A DNA stretch of 64,000 nt. Source: Limnobaculum allomyrinae. GTDB taxonomy: Bacteria > Pseudomonadota > Gammaproteobacteria > Enterobacterales > Enterobacteriaceae. Location of the stretch: assembly GCF_016649425.1 (NCBI RefSeq), contig NZ_JADRCR010000001.1:620001-684000 (forward strand), read 5' to 3'. Position numbers and translations under genes: made by a program. Positions 47,323 through 59,042 of this stretch are shown one piece after another (the first letter of the stretch is position 1; each line of letters starts with the position of its first letter). The notes below the pieces were generated by a model, which was not told the DNA's origin, did no database searches, and was given only the letters and a program-made list of their open reading frames with translations.

Positions 47323-49509
47323 ATGTCCGGCACTATTGACAGAGGCACGATCCAACAACTAACTTCCGGCCATTATGCAGACCCATTCTCGATTTTGGGG
47401 ATTCATAAAACCGCAGATGGCTATGCCATTCGCACCTTCGCTCCTGATGCTAGCCAAGTCAGCGTTTTGGACAAAGACACACAAAAGATACTACTCACAC
47501 TGACACAAACTGACCAGACGGGCTTCTTTTCCGGCACTCTCTCTCCCAGCGAAACCCCTTATCGCTACCAGCTAATGATTGATTGGGGAGATGCCCAGCA
47601 GATAATTGAAGACCCTTATCGCTTTGGCCCTCTATTGCAGGAACTGGATGCCTGGTTGTTGTCTGAAGGTACCCACCTGCGCCCTTATGAACGACTCGGT
47701 GCACATCTCACCAGTATGGACAATGTTGACGGCGTGACCTTTGCCGTTTGGGCACCTAATGCTACTCGTGTATCGGTAGTAGGCGATTTCAACTTCTGGG
47801 ATGGCCGCAGGCATCCAATGAGATTTCGTCGCGAGAGCGGTATCTGGGAGTTGTTTATTCCCCATATACATGAGGGTCAGCTGTACAAATATGAAATTAT
47901 CGACTGCAATAATGTCACTCGTCTGAAAGCCGATCCTTATGCTTTTGCCGCCGAAATGCGACCAGATACGGCATCTCGCGTCAACCAACTTCCATCCCGA
48001 GTGGCAATGACTCAACAACGCCGTCAGGCAAATGACTTTACTGCGCCAATGTCTGTCTACGAGGTTCATTTGGGCTCCTGGCGGCGTCACCTGCACGATA
48101 ATAGCTGGCTCAGCTACCGCGAACTGGCGGATCAGTTAGTACCTTATGTTAAGGATATGGGGTTTACCCATATTGAACTTCTGCCGATTAATGAGCACCC
48201 GTTTGATGGCTCCTGGGGTTATCAACCGGTCGGTATGTATGCCCCTACTCGCCGCTTTGGCACTTTAGAAGATTTTCGTTACCTGATCGAAACGGCACAT
48301 CAGGCTGGCATTAATATTCTGCTGGATTGGGTTCCCGCTCACTTCCCCAGTGACGACCACGGCCTAGCACTGTTTGATGGTACTGCACAGTTCGAATACT
48401 CCGACCCACGGGAAGGCTACCATCAGGACTGGAATACGCTGATTTATAACTATAGCCGCCATGAAGTCAGAAACTATCTGGCAGGCAATGCGCTCTATTG
48501 GATAGAACGGTTTGGCATTGATGGACTGCGGGTTGATGCCGTGGCCTCTATGGTTTATCGGGATTACAGTCGGGCGGAAGGTGAATGGATACCAAACCAG
48601 TACGGTGGTAATGAAAATCTCGAAGCCATCGAATTTATTCGCTATACCAACAAAACCATTGGCATCGAGTGTCCCGGCGCCATCACCGTAGCGGAAGAGT
48701 CAACTGACTTTGCCGGTGTAACCTTGCCACCTGAAGCTGGCGGTCTCGGTTTTCACTACAAATGGAATTTGGGTTGGATGCACGACACGCTGGACTACAT
48801 GAAGTTGGATCCGGTTTATCGCCAGTATCACCACAACTTAATGACCTTTGGCATGTATTACGCCCATACGGAAAACTTTGTTCTTCCTCTGTCTCATGAC
48901 GAAGTGGTACATGGCAAACGATCATTGCTTGGCCGCATGCCCGGCGATACCTGGCAGCAATTTGCCAACCTGCGCGCCTACTACGGTTTTATGTGGGCCC
49001 ATCCCGGCAAAAAACTGCTGTTTATGGGGGGTGAATTTGCTCAGGGACGCGAATGGGATCACGACGGTAGCCTCGACTGGCATCTGTTAGACCCTATTCA
49101 CGGTGGCTGGCATAACGGAGTACAAAATGTAGTCCGCGACCTGAACCATTGCTATCAGCAACATGCTCCGTTGTATCAATTGGACTATGCTGAAAATGGA
49201 TTTGAATGGTTAGTAGTAGACGATCATCAGAATTCGGTCTTTGCCTTTATACGTCGTGATGATTCGGGCAATGAAGTGATTGTCATCAGCAATTTCACTC
49301 CGGTACTGCGGGAAAACTACCGTGTGGGCATTAATTTGCCGGGGCACTATAAAGAGATACTGAATACCGACTCTGAATATTATCACGGTAGTAATGCCGG
49401 TAATCTCGGTGGCGTTCATAGTGAAGAGATATCGTCCCACAATCGGGCACACTCGTTAAGTCTGGTATTACCGCCACTCTCTACTCTTTATCTGCAACGG
49501 GAGGATTAG
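47323..49509 (+). CDS. glgB: 1,4-alpha-glucan branching enzyme
   Basis: Makes the alpha-1,6 branches of glycogen. 728 residues, as in E. coli. Order: N-terminal CBM48-like module, second CBM48 ([23 protein letters not shown]), then the GH13 barrel with [15 protein letters not shown], the nucleophile aspartate in [16 protein letters not shown], the acid glutamate in TVAEESTDF and the third acid in [16 protein letters not shown], and a C-terminal beta-domain. GGGAG precedes the ATG. First gene of glgBXCAP; glgX starts four bases after its stop. Confidence 0.97.
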   Translation: MSGTIDRGTIQQLTSGHYADPFSILGIHKTADGYAIRTFAPDASQVSVLDKDTQKILLTLTQTDQTGFFSGTLSPSETPYRYQLMIDWGDAQQIIEDPYRFGPLLQELDAWLLSEGTHLRPYERLGAHLTSMDNVDGVTFAVWAPNATRVSVVGDFNFWDGRRHPMRFRRESGIWELFIPHIHEGQLYKYEIIDCNNVTRLKADPYAFAAEMRPDTASRVNQLPSRVAMTQQRRQANDFTAPMSVYEVHLGSWRRHLHDNSWLSYRELADQLVPYVKDMGFTHIELLPINEHPFDGSWGYQPVGMYAPTRRFGTLEDFRYLIETAHQAGINILLDWVPAHFPSDDHGLALFDGTAQFEYSDPREGYHQDWNTLIYNYSRHEVRNYLAGNALYWIERFGIDGLRVDAVASMVYRDYSRAEGEWIPNQYGGNENLEAIEFIRYTNKTIGIECPGAITVAEESTDFAGVTLPPEAGGLGFHYKWNLGWMHDTLDYMKLDPVYRQYHHNLMTFGMYYAHTENFVLPLSHDEVVHGKRSLLGRMPGDTWQQFANLRAYYGFMWAHPGKKLLFMGGEFAQGREWDHDGSLDWHLLDPIHGGWHNGVQNVVRDLNHCYQQHAPLYQLDYAENGFEWLVVDDHQNSVFAFIRRDDSGNEVIVISNFTPVLRENYRVGINLPGHYKEILNTDSEYYHGSNAGNLGGVHSEEISSHNRAHSLSLVLPPLSTLYLQRED

Positions 49510-49513
49510 TAGC

Positions 49514-51523
49514 ATGACGGTCACTTTAGCAGCAGGCAGTCCTTATCCTCTTGGCAGTCATTTTGATGGTCAGGGCGTCAATTTTGCTCTTTATTCGGCA
49601 CACGCAGACAACGTAGAACTGTGCCTGTTTAATCAGGATGGCGAAGAGCAGCGTTTAATGTTGCCTTCACGAACCGGCGATATCTGGCATGGTTATTTGC
49701 CAACCGGAATACCTGGATTGCGCTATGGCTATCGGGTGCATGGGCCATGGGATCCTCAACGAGGATTCCGTTTCAATCCGCATAAGCTGCTAATCGACCC
49801 TTATTGTCAGGCGCTGGATGGCAAAGTCATGGATAGTCCGTTGCTGAGCGATGCCAATGATTATCCTGACGATGCAGACAGTGCTGCCGTTATGCCGAAA
49901 AGCATCGTAACTAATGAAAGCTATGACTGGCAAAACGACACTCTCCCCCGGACGCCATGGTCTGAAACCATTATTTATGAAGCCCATGTCCGTGGTTTGA
50001 CCAAAACCCACCCGGATATTCCAGCCATTCTGCGAGGTACCTACGCGGGTATTGCCCATCCGGCCATGATTCAATATCTAAAAAGGTTGGGAATTACTGC
50101 GCTGGAACTACTGCCGATTCAGCTTCATGTTGACGAACCCCGCCTGCAACAGCTTGGTTTAACCAATTACTGGGGTTATAACGTGCTGGCACCTTTTGCC
50201 GTGGAGCCAGGCTACTGGTCTCAGCGTCCTGGAACCACGCCACTCGCTGAATTCCGCGATATGGTTAAAGCACTACATCAGGCTGGCATTGAAATAATTC
50301 TGGACGTGGTGTTTAACCACACCGCTGAGTTGGATCTTCCGGGGCCGGTGTTATCTCTGCGCGGTATTGATAACCCCAGCTACTACTGGCTCGATGAACG
50401 GGGTGATTATCAGAACTGGACCGGATGCGGTAATACATTAAATCTTACTCAACCCGCAGCAATGCAATGGGTACTGGATTGTCTGCGTTTCTGGGCCACC
50501 GAATGTCATGTTGATGGTTTCCGTTTTGATTTGGCCAGCGTATTGGGCAGAACGCCCGACTTCTCCCCCGAGTCTCCACTATTAACCCAATTACAGCACG
50601 ATCCGATGTTGTCAAAACTCAAACTGATTGCAGAGCCCTGGGATATTGGTCAGGGCGGTTACCAGTCTGGCCATTTCCCGGCACCGATGGCCGAATGGAA
50701 CGATCACTTTCGCGACAACATCCGCAGTTTTTGGCTACAACAGCCTTCAACGCTGGGGCTTTTTGCCCGTCGTTATGCCGCCTCCAGCGACATTTTCCAG
50801 CACCATCAACGTTTGCCATACGCTTCAATTAACAAGATCACCTCCCACGATGGTTTCACGCTACGGGATTTGGTTAGTTTCAATCAAAAACATAATCAGG
50901 CGAATGGTGAAGAGAACCGTGATGGAAACAGCAATAACTACAGTTACAACCACGGTACCGAAGGACTGGAGGCGGACGAGGCAATATTACAGCGTCGCAG
51001 TGCCAGCATTCGTGCACTTTTAGCCACCATGTTGCTGTCACAGGGCACACCGATGCTGTTAGCCGGTGATGAACTGGGCAACAGCCAGCAAGGTAATAAC
51101 AATGCCTACTGTCAGGACTCTTCCCTGACCTGGCTTAACTGGATTCAGGCCGATCAAGCGCTACTGGCGTTTACCTCAGGCCTGATAGCACTGCGTAAGC
51201 AAATCCCCGCCTTAACGACTGAAGCATGGTGGACAGGTGAAACCACATCGTCAAACGGTAATAAAGATGTGATATGGCTTAACGCACAGGGACAATCCAT
51301 GTCAACGGACGAATGGGAACGCACTGAGCCACTTCCTCTACAGATTTTACTGTCAGGAGGATGGCTTGTTGTCATCAACCGTACCGACCAACTACAAACC
51401 CTGAACTTACCTTCCGGACAATGGCATATCGCCCCGCCGTTCTCCGTTGCTGATATTGGCGTGGGCGATACCAAATGTATTGCGTCACCCCGCAGTATTA
51501 GTGTGCTACGCAATAGAAACTAA
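49514..51523 (+). CDS. glgX: Glycogen debranching enzyme
   Basis: Isoamylase-type enzyme that removes limit-dextrin branches left by glycogen phosphorylase. 669 residues (E. coli 657). N-terminal CBM48 ([19 protein letters not shown]), GH13 barrel with DVVFNHTAE, the nucleophile in [13 protein letters not shown], the acid in [33 protein letters not shown] and a C-terminal beta-domain. Its ribosome site GGGAGG lies inside the end of glgB, so the two are probably coupled. Confidence 0.96.
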   Translation: MTVTLAAGSPYPLGSHFDGQGVNFALYSAHADNVELCLFNQDGEEQRLMLPSRTGDIWHGYLPTGIPGLRYGYRVHGPWDPQRGFRFNPHKLLIDPYCQALDGKVMDSPLLSDANDYPDDADSAAVMPKSIVTNESYDWQNDTLPRTPWSETIIYEAHVRGLTKTHPDIPAILRGTYAGIAHPAMIQYLKRLGITALELLPIQLHVDEPRLQQLGLTNYWGYNVLAPFAVEPGYWSQRPGTTPLAEFRDMVKALHQAGIEIILDVVFNHTAELDLPGPVLSLRGIDNPSYYWLDERGDYQNWTGCGNTLNLTQPAAMQWVLDCLRFWATECHVDGFRFDLASVLGRTPDFSPESPLLTQLQHDPMLSKLKLIAEPWDIGQGGYQSGHFPAPMAEWNDHFRDNIRSFWLQQPSTLGLFARRYAASSDIFQHHQRLPYASINKITSHDGFTLRDLVSFNQKHNQANGEENRDGNSNNYSYNHGTEGLEADEAILQRRSASIRALLATMLLSQGTPMLLAGDELGNSQQGNNNAYCQDSSLTWLNWIQADQALLAFTSGLIALRKQIPALTTEAWWTGETTSSNGNKDVIWLNAQGQSMSTDEWERTEPLPLQILLSGGWLVVINRTDQLQTLNLPSGQWHIAPPFSVADIGVGDTKCIASPRSISVLRNRN

Positions 51524-51584
51524 AAAATTTAACTATACCGATCCCGGTATTTATTGACTCAATTTGATTACATAGGATTTTAAG

Positions 51585-52877
51585 ATGGCTGCAGGAAAAA
51601 TGGTTAAACAGGACACCAATCATCAACTCATGTTAGCAAGACAGTTACCTAAGCAATCGGTGGCATTGATACTTGCAGGAGGACGTGGGTCGCGCCTGAA
51701 GGATTTAACCTCCAAACGAGCAAAACCCGCAGTACACTTTGGCGGAAAATTCCGCATTATCGACTTTGCTTTGTCGAACTGTATGAACTCAGGGATCCGT
51801 CGAATTGGTGTTTTAACGCAATATCACTCCCACTCACTGGTACAACACATTCAACGCGGCTGGTCATTTCTGAATGAAGAGATGAATGAGTTTGTTGACT
51901 TGCTGCCAGCCCAGCAGCGTGAAGATCATGAAGAATGGTACCGTGGTACCGCTGACGCTATTTATCAAAACCTGGATATTATCCGCCGTTATAAGGCTGA
52001 ATATATCGTTATTCTGGCCGGTGACCATATCTACAAGATGGACTATTCGCGCATGCTGCTGGATCACGTAGAAAAAGGCAGCCAGTGTACTGTAGCCTGC
52101 ATTGCTGTACCACGTGAGGTCGCCTCTGAATTTGGCGTTATGGATATCGGGGAAGATGAACGCATTCTTCAATTCCTGGAAAAACCGGTGAATCCACCGG
52201 CCATGCCTGACCAGCCGGATATGTCTTTAGCCAGCATGGGGGTTTATGTATTCAATGCTCAGTATCTCTACCAACTGCTGGAAGAAGAGAGCCTGAACAT
52301 GGAAACCCATCATGACTTTGGTAAGGATTTAATCCCTAAAGCCGTCTCTCAGGGCGTGGCATGGGCACATCCATTTAATCTCTCCTGCGTAACCTCTGAC
52401 GTGAATGCCGAACCCTACTGGCGCGACGTTGGAACCATTGACGCATACTGGAGCGCTAACCTCGATCTGGCATCGGTTACTCCTGAGTTAGATATGTACA
52501 ATAAAACCTGGCCAATCCGTACTTATATGGAACCTCTGCCACCGGCTAAATTCGTACAGGATCGCTCAGGTAGCCACGGCATGACCATGAACTCACTGAT
52601 TAGCGCTGGTTGTATCATTTCCGGTTCGGTTCTGGTGAATTCAGTGCTGTTTCCAAGGATTCGGGTTAACTCCTTCTGTACCATTGATTCCACGGTATTG
52701 CTACCGGATGTCTATGTTGGCCGTTCTTGTCGCCTGCGTCGCTGTATTATTGATCGGGGCTGCCATTTGCCGGAAGGCTTAGTCGTGGGGGAAAATGTGG
52801 CAGAAGATGAACGCCGTTTCTATCGCTCCGAAGGAGGGATTGTTTTGATAAACAGAGAGATGCTGGCGAAATTATAA
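51585..52877 (+). CDS. glgC: Glucose-1-phosphate adenylyltransferase
   Basis: Makes ADP-glucose from ATP and glucose-1-phosphate, the controlled step of glycogen synthesis. 430 residues. The nucleotide site [42 protein letters not shown], the catalytic [19 protein letters not shown] and the substrate-site DVGTIDAYW are present, followed by the left-handed beta-helix domain. The arginine/lysine-rich N-terminal region that senses fructose-1,6-bisphosphate and AMP in E. coli is conserved in form. AGGA precedes the ATG, 61 bases after glgX. Confidence 0.97.
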   Translation: MAAGKMVKQDTNHQLMLARQLPKQSVALILAGGRGSRLKDLTSKRAKPAVHFGGKFRIIDFALSNCMNSGIRRIGVLTQYHSHSLVQHIQRGWSFLNEEMNEFVDLLPAQQREDHEEWYRGTADAIYQNLDIIRRYKAEYIVILAGDHIYKMDYSRMLLDHVEKGSQCTVACIAVPREVASEFGVMDIGEDERILQFLEKPVNPPAMPDQPDMSLASMGVYVFNAQYLYQLLEEESLNMETHHDFGKDLIPKAVSQGVAWAHPFNLSCVTSDVNAEPYWRDVGTIDAYWSANLDLASVTPELDMYNKTWPIRTYMEPLPPAKFVQDRSGSHGMTMNSLISAGCIISGSVLVNSVLFPRIRVNSFCTIDSTVLLPDVYVGRSCRLRRCIIDRGCHLPEGLVVGENVAEDERRFYRSEGGIVLINREMLAKL

Positions 52878-52925
52878 TCAGGAATCCTGAAAATCAGGTG
52901 ACTATCCATTATGTTTAATATTTAA

Positions 52926-52955
52926 CCCGGTTTGTGCGAGTTATCGCAAACCGGG
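52926..52955 (+). other. Hairpin between glgC and glgA
   Basis: CCCGGTTTG(T)GCG pairs with CGCAAACCGGG around a six-base loop, 30 bases before the glgA start. The following T content is modest, so it may reduce read-through or protect the upstream message rather than stop transcription. Confidence 0.5.
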
Positions 52956-52984
52956 GGTATTTCTATTTTCAGACAGGAGTTAGG

Positions 52985-54418
52985 ATGCGAGTTTTACACG
53001 CATGTTCTGAGTTATATCCACTATTAAAAACGGGAGGACTGGCTGATGTACTCGGTGCCCTTCCCGCAGCTCAGATTGCCGCAGGGGCGGATGTTCGCCT
53101 GCTGATGCCCGGCTTTCCCGCCTTGATGCAAGGCATTGGAGAAACCTCACTGGTCACCGAACAGGAGACCTTTGCCGGTAAAATAACGCTGCGTTATGGT
53201 ACCTATAATAACGTCGGAATCTATCTGATTGATGCCCCACACCTTTATGATCGTCCCGGCAGCCCTTATCACGATGGGGGTCAACATGAATATGGTGATA
53301 ACTATAAACGCTTTGCGTTGTTAGGTTGGGTTGCCTGTGAACTGGCCTGCGCTATCGATCCTTACTGGCAGCCCGAAATTGTTCACGCCCACGACTGGCA
53401 CGCCGGACTGGCAGGTGCCTATCTGGCCGCGCGAGGCTATCCGGCTCGTTCAGTATTTACCGTACATAACCTGGCTTATCAGGGGCAATTTTCTGCCCGG
53501 CATTTACATGAGCTTCAGCTTCCTTCTCATTTTATGCAACCTGACGGGCTGGAGTTTTATGGCCAAATCTCTTATCTCAAAGCGGGTTTGTATTACGCGG
53601 ATATGATCACCGCCGTCAGCCCCACTTACGCTAAAGAGATAACCCGTCCGGAATACGGCTTCGGTATGGAAAACCTGCTTGAGCAACGTCAGTATTACGG
53701 TAAGTTAACCGGCATTCTTAACGGCGTTGACTATCAAATATGGAATCCGCTGACTGATCCTCTGTTACCTGAGAACTATCATCCGAGAAAGATGGCTGGC
53801 AAAGCCGCATGCAAAGCAGCGTTGCAATATCAACACGGCCTGACGGTTACTCCTGATGCGCCGCTGTTTGGTGTAGTAAGCCGCTTGAGTAGCCAGAAAG
53901 GGCTGGATCTGCTGTTAGAGTCTCTGCCAAAACTGCTGGAATTGGGTGGTCAACTTATCCTGTTGGGTAGCGGCGATGCTCACCTTCAGGATGCCTATCT
54001 GGATATCGCCAGCCAGTACCCTAAACAAGTCGCAGTGCGTATTGGTTATGATGAGGCACTGGCTCATAACATCATTGGCGCAGCAGATGTCATTCTGGTT
54101 CCCAGTCGCTTTGAACCGTGCGGCTTGACACAACTTTATGGCCTGAAATACGGCACCCTCCCTCTGGTTAGATATACCGGCGGCCTGGCGGATACGGTCA
54201 TTGACTGCTCACTGGAAAATCTGGCGGATAAATTAGCCACCGGCTTTGTCTTCCGTGATAGTCAGGTGAACGAATTAAATGATGCTATTCGACGAGTTTT
54301 CGCCCTTTGGGCAGAACCGGTTAAGTGGCGCCGGGTACAACGTCAGGCTATGGCAATGGACTTTAGCTGGGACATTGCCGCCGAAAAATATTTAACCATG
54401 TACCAACATTTAAGTTAG
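52985..54418 (+). CDS. glgA: Glycogen synthase
   Basis: GT5 enzyme adding glucose from ADP-glucose to the growing alpha-1,4 chain. Starting at 52985 it has 477 residues, the same as E. coli GlgA, and begins [29 protein letters not shown] with the ADP-glucose binding [14 protein letters not shown], the middle block [29 protein letters not shown] and the C-terminal [23 protein letters not shown], with its catalytic glutamate, follow. AGGAG precedes this ATG; the ATG at 52934 lies inside the hairpin and is unlikely. Confidence 0.97.
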   Translation: MRVLHACSELYPLLKTGGLADVLGALPAAQIAAGADVRLLMPGFPALMQGIGETSLVTEQETFAGKITLRYGTYNNVGIYLIDAPHLYDRPGSPYHDGGQHEYGDNYKRFALLGWVACELACAIDPYWQPEIVHAHDWHAGLAGAYLAARGYPARSVFTVHNLAYQGQFSARHLHELQLPSHFMQPDGLEFYGQISYLKAGLYYADMITAVSPTYAKEITRPEYGFGMENLLEQRQYYGKLTGILNGVDYQIWNPLTDPLLPENYHPRKMAGKAACKAALQYQHGLTVTPDAPLFGVVSRLSSQKGLDLLLESLPKLLELGGQLILLGSGDAHLQDAYLDIASQYPKQVAVRIGYDEALAHNIIGAADVILVPSRFEPCGLTQLYGLKYGTLPLVRYTGGLADTVIDCSLENLADKLATGFVFRDSQVNELNDAIRRVFALWAEPVKWRRVQRQAMAMDFSWDIAAEKYLTMYQHLS

Positions 54419-54602
54419 CTTTTCCTTGCATTGCTGAAATATTGAACGATAACTTAAATAGGGATCGCATGGAAATACCACTTAAAACCAAACTGGGTTT
54501 CAAACCATGAAACCCAATTACTGATAATTAAAATTCACAGGGCCTCTGGCAAAAAATGGATTTGCCCTTAACGCTGACACATCCACAATATGGACGAAAC
54601 CT

Positions 54603-57050
54603 ATGTCTTCACAATTTAATTTTGAAACACCCGAAGAACGCATCCGGAATCTAAAAAATTCCATTCAAGAAAAATTGAAGTTTGTCATTGGTAAAGAACC
54701 GGCGCTGGCCACAGAGCATGACTGGTTAAATGCTATCTCATTTTCCGTACGAGACCTGATGGTTGAACGCTGGCTGCGCTCTACTCGCGCACATTTCTCC
54801 CAGTCTGGTCGTCGCGTCTCTTACCTGTCGATGGAATTTTTGATTGGCAGAACGTTGTCTAACTCGCTTTTAAATCTGGGTATCTATGACGATCTGGCTC
54901 AGGCTCTTGATAGCATGGGCTTCAATCTCGAGCAGTTAATTAATGAAGAGGATGATCCGGGTCTGGGTAACGGTGGTTTGGGTCGTCTGGCCGCCTGCTT
55001 CCTGGATTCTCTGGCGACACTGGGTCTGCCCGCTCGCGGTTACGGCATTCGTTATGAATATGGCATGTTTAAACAAAACATCGTTGACGGTCAGCAAGCG
55101 GAATCTCCGGATAACTGGCTGGAATACGGCAATGCCTGGGAATTTCCACGCCACAACATCCGCTATAAAGTGTTCTTTGGTGGTCGAGTGCAAACCGAAG
55201 GTAAAACGTCTCATTGGGTAGAAACCGAAGAGATTCTGGCCTGCGCCTACGACCAGATTATTCCTGGTTATGATACGGATGCTACCAATACTCTGCGTTT
55301 ATGGTCAGCACGTGCCAGTAACGAAATTAACTTAGGTAAGTTTAATCAGGGCGACTATTTTGCTGCGGTAGAAGATAAGAACAATTCAGAGAACGTATCC
55401 CGGGTACTCTACCCTAACGACTCTACCTCATCAGGCCGCGAGCTGCGTTTAAGTCAGGAGTACTTTTTGGTTTCCGCCACGCTGCAGGATATTCTGCACA
55501 GCCACTGGCTGGCCTATGAAACCTACGACAATCTGGCGGAGAAGGTCGCCATTCACCTGAATGATACTCACCCGGTTCTGGCCATTCCTGAACTAATGCG
55601 TTTGTTGATCGATAATCACAATTTCAAATGGGAAGATGCCTGGGAGATGACGATTCGTATCTTCTCTTATACCAACCATACGCTGATGAGTGAAGCGCTG
55701 GAGACCTGGCCGGTGGATATGATGGGCAAAATTCTGCCTCGTCACTTGCAAATCATTTTTGAAATTAACGAATACTTCCTGAATGTGGTTAAAGAGCACT
55801 ATCCGGACGATCCGGGTTTATTAAGCCGTGTATCACTGATTGATGAATCTAACGGCCGCCGGATAAGAATGGCATGGCTGGCAGTTATTGGTGGTCATAA
55901 GGTCAATGGGGTTTCGGCGCTGCATTCCGAACTAATGGTGAAATCACTGTTTGCCGATTTTGCTAAGATATTCCCTCACCATTTCTGTAACAAAACCAAT
56001 GGCGTAACGCCAAGACGCTGGATAGGGCTGGCTAACCGCCCTCTTTCCGAACTGTTGGATAAAACCATCGATAAAACCTGGCGCACCGATCTGAGTAAGC
56101 TCTCTTATCTGAATGAAGCCATCGATTTCCCGGCCTTTATTGACCAAATCAAACAGGCTAAATTGCAAAACAAGAAAAAGCTGGCGGAGTATGTCGCTGA
56201 AAACCTTAATGTGATTCTTAATCCTAATGCGCTGTTTGATGTGCAGATTAAGCGAATCCATGAGTACAAACGTCAGTTACTTAATTTGCTACAGGTTATC
56301 ACTCGTTATAACCGCATTTTGCAATCTCCGGATGCCGACTGGGTACCTAAAGCGGTTATTTTTGCCGGAAAAGCCGCCTCATCATATGTTAACGCTAAGC
56401 TGATTATTCATCTGATCAATGACGTGGCTAAAGTGATTAACAACGATGCGCGCATCAAGAACAAGCTGAAAGTGGTATTTATTCCTAACTACAGTGTGAG
56501 TCTGGCGCAGATGATCATTCCGGCTGCCGATCTGTCAGAACAAATCTCTCTGGCGGGAACAGAAGCATCCGGCACCAGTAACATGAAGTTCGCCATGAAC
56601 GGTGCTTTAACCATCGGCACCCTCGATGGCGCTAACGTGGAAATGAAAGAACATGTCGGTGATGAGAATATCTTTATTTTCGGTAACACCACCGAACAGG
56701 TTGAAATGCTGCGAGCCCATGGCTACGACCCGCGTAAAATCTACGAAGAAGATATGGAGCTGAATCAGGTATTAAATCAAATTGCTACCGGGGTGTTTAA
56801 TCCTGAAGATCCTCATCGCTACGGTGCTCTGTTTGATTCACTGGTTAACTTTGGTGATTACTATCAACTGTTGGCGGATTATCGCTCTTATGTGGATATG
56901 CACGACGAGGTGGATAAACTTTATCGCAAACCAAACCTCTGGGCACGTAAAGCAGCACTGAATATTGCCAATATGGGCTACTTCTCCTCTGACCGTACCA
57001 TTCAGGAGTATGCCGAAGAGATTTGGGAAATTAAGCCTACGAAGCTATAA
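54603..57050 (+). CDS. glgP: Glycogen phosphorylase
   Basis: Releases glucose-1-phosphate from glycogen chain ends. 815 residues, the E. coli length. The N-terminal half shows [18 protein letters not shown] and [21 protein letters not shown]; the pyridoxal-phosphate lysine is in [24 protein letters not shown]. It is separated from glgA by 184 bases, which hold a nine-bp stem TGGGTTTCA / TGAAACCCA (54494-54516). A secondary promoter or processing point is possible there. It closes the operon before a strong terminator. Confidence 0.97.
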   Translation: MSSQFNFETPEERIRNLKNSIQEKLKFVIGKEPALATEHDWLNAISFSVRDLMVERWLRSTRAHFSQSGRRVSYLSMEFLIGRTLSNSLLNLGIYDDLAQALDSMGFNLEQLINEEDDPGLGNGGLGRLAACFLDSLATLGLPARGYGIRYEYGMFKQNIVDGQQAESPDNWLEYGNAWEFPRHNIRYKVFFGGRVQTEGKTSHWVETEEILACAYDQIIPGYDTDATNTLRLWSARASNEINLGKFNQGDYFAAVEDKNNSENVSRVLYPNDSTSSGRELRLSQEYFLVSATLQDILHSHWLAYETYDNLAEKVAIHLNDTHPVLAIPELMRLLIDNHNFKWEDAWEMTIRIFSYTNHTLMSEALETWPVDMMGKILPRHLQIIFEINEYFLNVVKEHYPDDPGLLSRVSLIDESNGRRIRMAWLAVIGGHKVNGVSALHSELMVKSLFADFAKIFPHHFCNKTNGVTPRRWIGLANRPLSELLDKTIDKTWRTDLSKLSYLNEAIDFPAFIDQIKQAKLQNKKKLAEYVAENLNVILNPNALFDVQIKRIHEYKRQLLNLLQVITRYNRILQSPDADWVPKAVIFAGKAASSYVNAKLIIHLINDVAKVINNDARIKNKLKVVFIPNYSVSLAQMIIPAADLSEQISLAGTEASGTSNMKFAMNGALTIGTLDGANVEMKEHVGDENIFIFGNTTEQVEMLRAHGYDPRKIYEEDMELNQVLNQIATGVFNPEDPHRYGALFDSLVNFGDYYQLLADYRSYVDMHDEVDKLYRKPNLWARKAALNIANMGYFSSDRTIQEYAEEIWEIKPTKL

Positions 57051-57085
57051 CCAGAACATATTGTGGTATTATTTTGCAATTAACT

Positions 57086-57111
57086 CCCCTGTTTCGACAG
57101 GGGATTTTTTT
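57086..57111 (+). terminator. Terminator of the glg operon
   Basis: CCCCTGT, loop TTCG (a stable tetraloop), ACAGGGG, A, then seven T. Textbook intrinsic terminator 36 bases after glgP. Confidence 0.9.
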
Positions 57112-57130
57112 ACCCGCGGAAATAACAGGA

Positions 57131-57688
57131 ATGACTGATAAATCAGATGTATTTGATGGAAATATTGGCACGGTAAAATTCAGATATACCATCCCGGCAA
57201 TGCCCTACCGTGAGCACAAGGAAGCTGCGCGTCTGTTTCTGGTATTAAATAGCAATAAACGTCGGAGTATTTTCCAACGTATTGCTAATGTTATTTTCTA
57301 CTTCTGTTTAATTGTGGTCGCTATGATGTGGGATGGGATCCCCGAACGCTATGATCTCTGGGTTAAACTGGCCTTAGCGTTCATATTCGGTATCTATTTT
57401 GAAGGTATTCGTTATAACTTTTGCCTATCCCAAAAAGTGAAAAAACACCTTCAAGCAGCTCCATCAAAACACAATGAAATCATTGAGATTGGTGAACATG
57501 GTATCAACCAAATTCGCGCACAGTTCGTTATTGCTCTTAAATGGAGCTTTGTTAAATCCGTCATCACTCATGACAAATATATTTTTATTTTTACCGATGA
57601 GGGATACATCGGTATTCCCAGGGAAATGACTCTGGCAGACAACGAAAGCGTTATTGCGTTTATTAGTAGTAACGTTCATCAGGATTAA
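57131..57688 (+). CDS. YcxB-like membrane protein
   Basis: 185 residues: cytoplasmic N-terminal segment (VKFRYTIPAMPYREHKEAARLF), two membrane segments (about residues 60-105, IANVIFYFCLIVVAMMW and LALAFIFGIYFEGIRY), and a C-terminal YcxB-like domain (IEIGEHGINQIRAQFVIALKWSFVKSVITHDKYIFIF, written in parts; IGIPREM near the end). The start at 57131 is chosen because the upstream ATG at 57074 lies before the glg terminator. Function unknown. Confidence 0.75.
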   Translation: MTDKSDVFDGNIGTVKFRYTIPAMPYREHKEAARLFLVLNSNKRRSIFQRIANVIFYFCLIVVAMMWDGIPERYDLWVKLALAFIFGIYFEGIRYNFCLSQKVKKHLQAAPSKHNEIIEIGEHGINQIRAQFVIALKWSFVKSVITHDKYIFIFTDEGYIGIPREMTLADNESVIAFISSNVHQD

Positions 57689-57814
57689 CCCTGATGAATA
57701 AACCGTGAAGATGCAACTGAGCTATATTTTTAACAGCACATTGATTTCTATCCAAATACGCTATTAGTGTGGTTAACTTTGCTACCATTGATTGAATAAT
57801 CTTAGGGATACGCT

Positions 57815-58291
57815 ATGAATATCACCATCGAAAACCGGGAAACGATCACTGTTTACGGTATCAGACACTGTGGCCCTTATCCTGAAATTCATAAGGCATT
57901 TAATGCACTTTGGGACTGGGCACTGGCGGAAGATCTCACCAGTCAGGTTAGGTCGGCAATTGCTATTTACCACGACAACCCAAAAGTTAAAGCCCCTGAA
58001 CAGTGCCGTTCCGATGCTTGTTTACAGTTTGAACATTCTCTGTCAAACCAACAGCTCTCTGAAATTGTCAGACCCGTCTTAATAAGCGGTGGATGCTACG
58101 CCACCTATCGTCATATCGGCCCTTACTCTGCGCTGGAGCCGGTTTATAACGAGTTTTATAACAACTGGTTGCCTGCCAGTGACTTCCGGAAAACCGACCA
58201 GCCATCGTTTGAAGTGTATCGAAATAATCCAATGGAAACGCCGGAAGACGAGCTGATAACTGACCTTTATTTTCCGGTGACGGGGAAGTAA
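57815..58291 (+). CDS. Stand-alone GyrI-like domain protein
   Basis: 158-residue protein made of one GyrI-like (SbmC-type) small-molecule-binding domain with no DNA-binding part. It begins MNITIENRETITVYGIRHCGPY; SDACLQFEH and GGCYATYRHIGPYSALEPVYNEFYNNWLP follow. It is paralogous over its whole length to the C-terminal domain of the AraC-type protein at 59043-59939. Relatives inhibit DNA gyrase or bind drugs; the ligand here is unknown. Confidence 0.85.
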   Translation: MNITIENRETITVYGIRHCGPYPEIHKAFNALWDWALAEDLTSQVRSAIAIYHDNPKVKAPEQCRSDACLQFEHSLSNQQLSEIVRPVLISGGCYATYRHIGPYSALEPVYNEFYNNWLPASDFRKTDQPSFEVYRNNPMETPEDELITDLYFPVTGK

Positions 58292-58319
58292 ACGGATACC
58301 ATAAAAATGCCAATCTATA

Positions 58320-58360
58320 AGCCACATGTTTATTTATATCAGTAACATGTGGCTATTTTA
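58320..58360 (+). terminator. Terminator after the GyrI-like gene
   Basis: AGCCACATGTT / AACATGTGGCT with a 13-base loop, then ATTTTATT. Confidence 0.7.
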
Positions 58361-58422
58361 TTAGTCTGTTATTTATTGACTGGTGTAAGCTACTGATAAA
58401 CATTTGTAGCAATCTTTATGTT

Positions 58423-58866
58423 TTACAGCTTTTGTGCAATATCCCAGATATAGCCAAAAGGATCTTTCACTCTGGCCTTCAAATCGCTCCAAAACATCTT
58501 ATCCGGCGCAGCCAAAACCGTTGCCCCATCATCAACCATGGCTTCCATCAGCTGTTCTACATCATCTACGTACAAATAAAACATAAACGCAGGTGCCTGC
58601 CCTGATGATAACGGACTAAGAAGGTCTGAATCCCAGTGTTCCTTGTTAAGTGTAAAGTTAGTGCCTCTGTATCTGATTCTTGCAAACAGCATGGTGCCAT
58701 CATCATCTTCCAGTTCAGCAATGGCCACCATATTCATAGTATTAGTATAAAAATCAATGGCCTTTCTGACATCAGGAACACAAAGTGCAGCCGTCAGCCA
58801 GGTTAATCCTGGCCACGGATGAGTGCGATTTTCAACGTTATCGAACCAGTTTGCTTTCTTAGTCAT
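58423..58866 (-). CDS. VOC-family (glyoxalase/bleomycin-resistance-like) protein
   Basis: 147-residue vicinal-oxygen-chelate fold protein, PhnB-like. Paired beta-alpha modules: LTAALCVPDVRKAIDFYTNTM near residue 25, FMFYLYVDDVEQLMEAMVDDGA near 95, and the C-terminal KDPFGYIWDIAQ. AGAGGAT decides the ATG at 58866. Ligand and reaction cannot be told; family members range from antibiotic binding to isomerases. It stands between two GyrI-domain genes, which fits a small xenobiotic-response neighbourhood (inference). Confidence 0.8.
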   Translation of the reverse strand: MTKKANWFDNVENRTHPWPGLTWLTAALCVPDVRKAIDFYTNTMNMVAIAELEDDDGTMLFARIRYRGTNFTLNKEHWDSDLLSPLSSGQAPAFMFYLYVDDVEQLMEAMVDDGATVLAAPDKMFWSDLKARVKDPFGYIWDIAQKL

Positions 58867-59042
58867 TTTTGTATCCTCTTCATATGCATGACACGCTGAG
58901 GTTTTAAAAATTATCATTGCCTCAACGTTCTCCCTTTCGTACCCATCTCACATCAAACAAAAAATAACCAATTTTCCGCAATCCATGATAAGTATTCCAC
59001 TTCGCCCTCGTTATAATCCCCCTCAGGAATTATAAATACTAA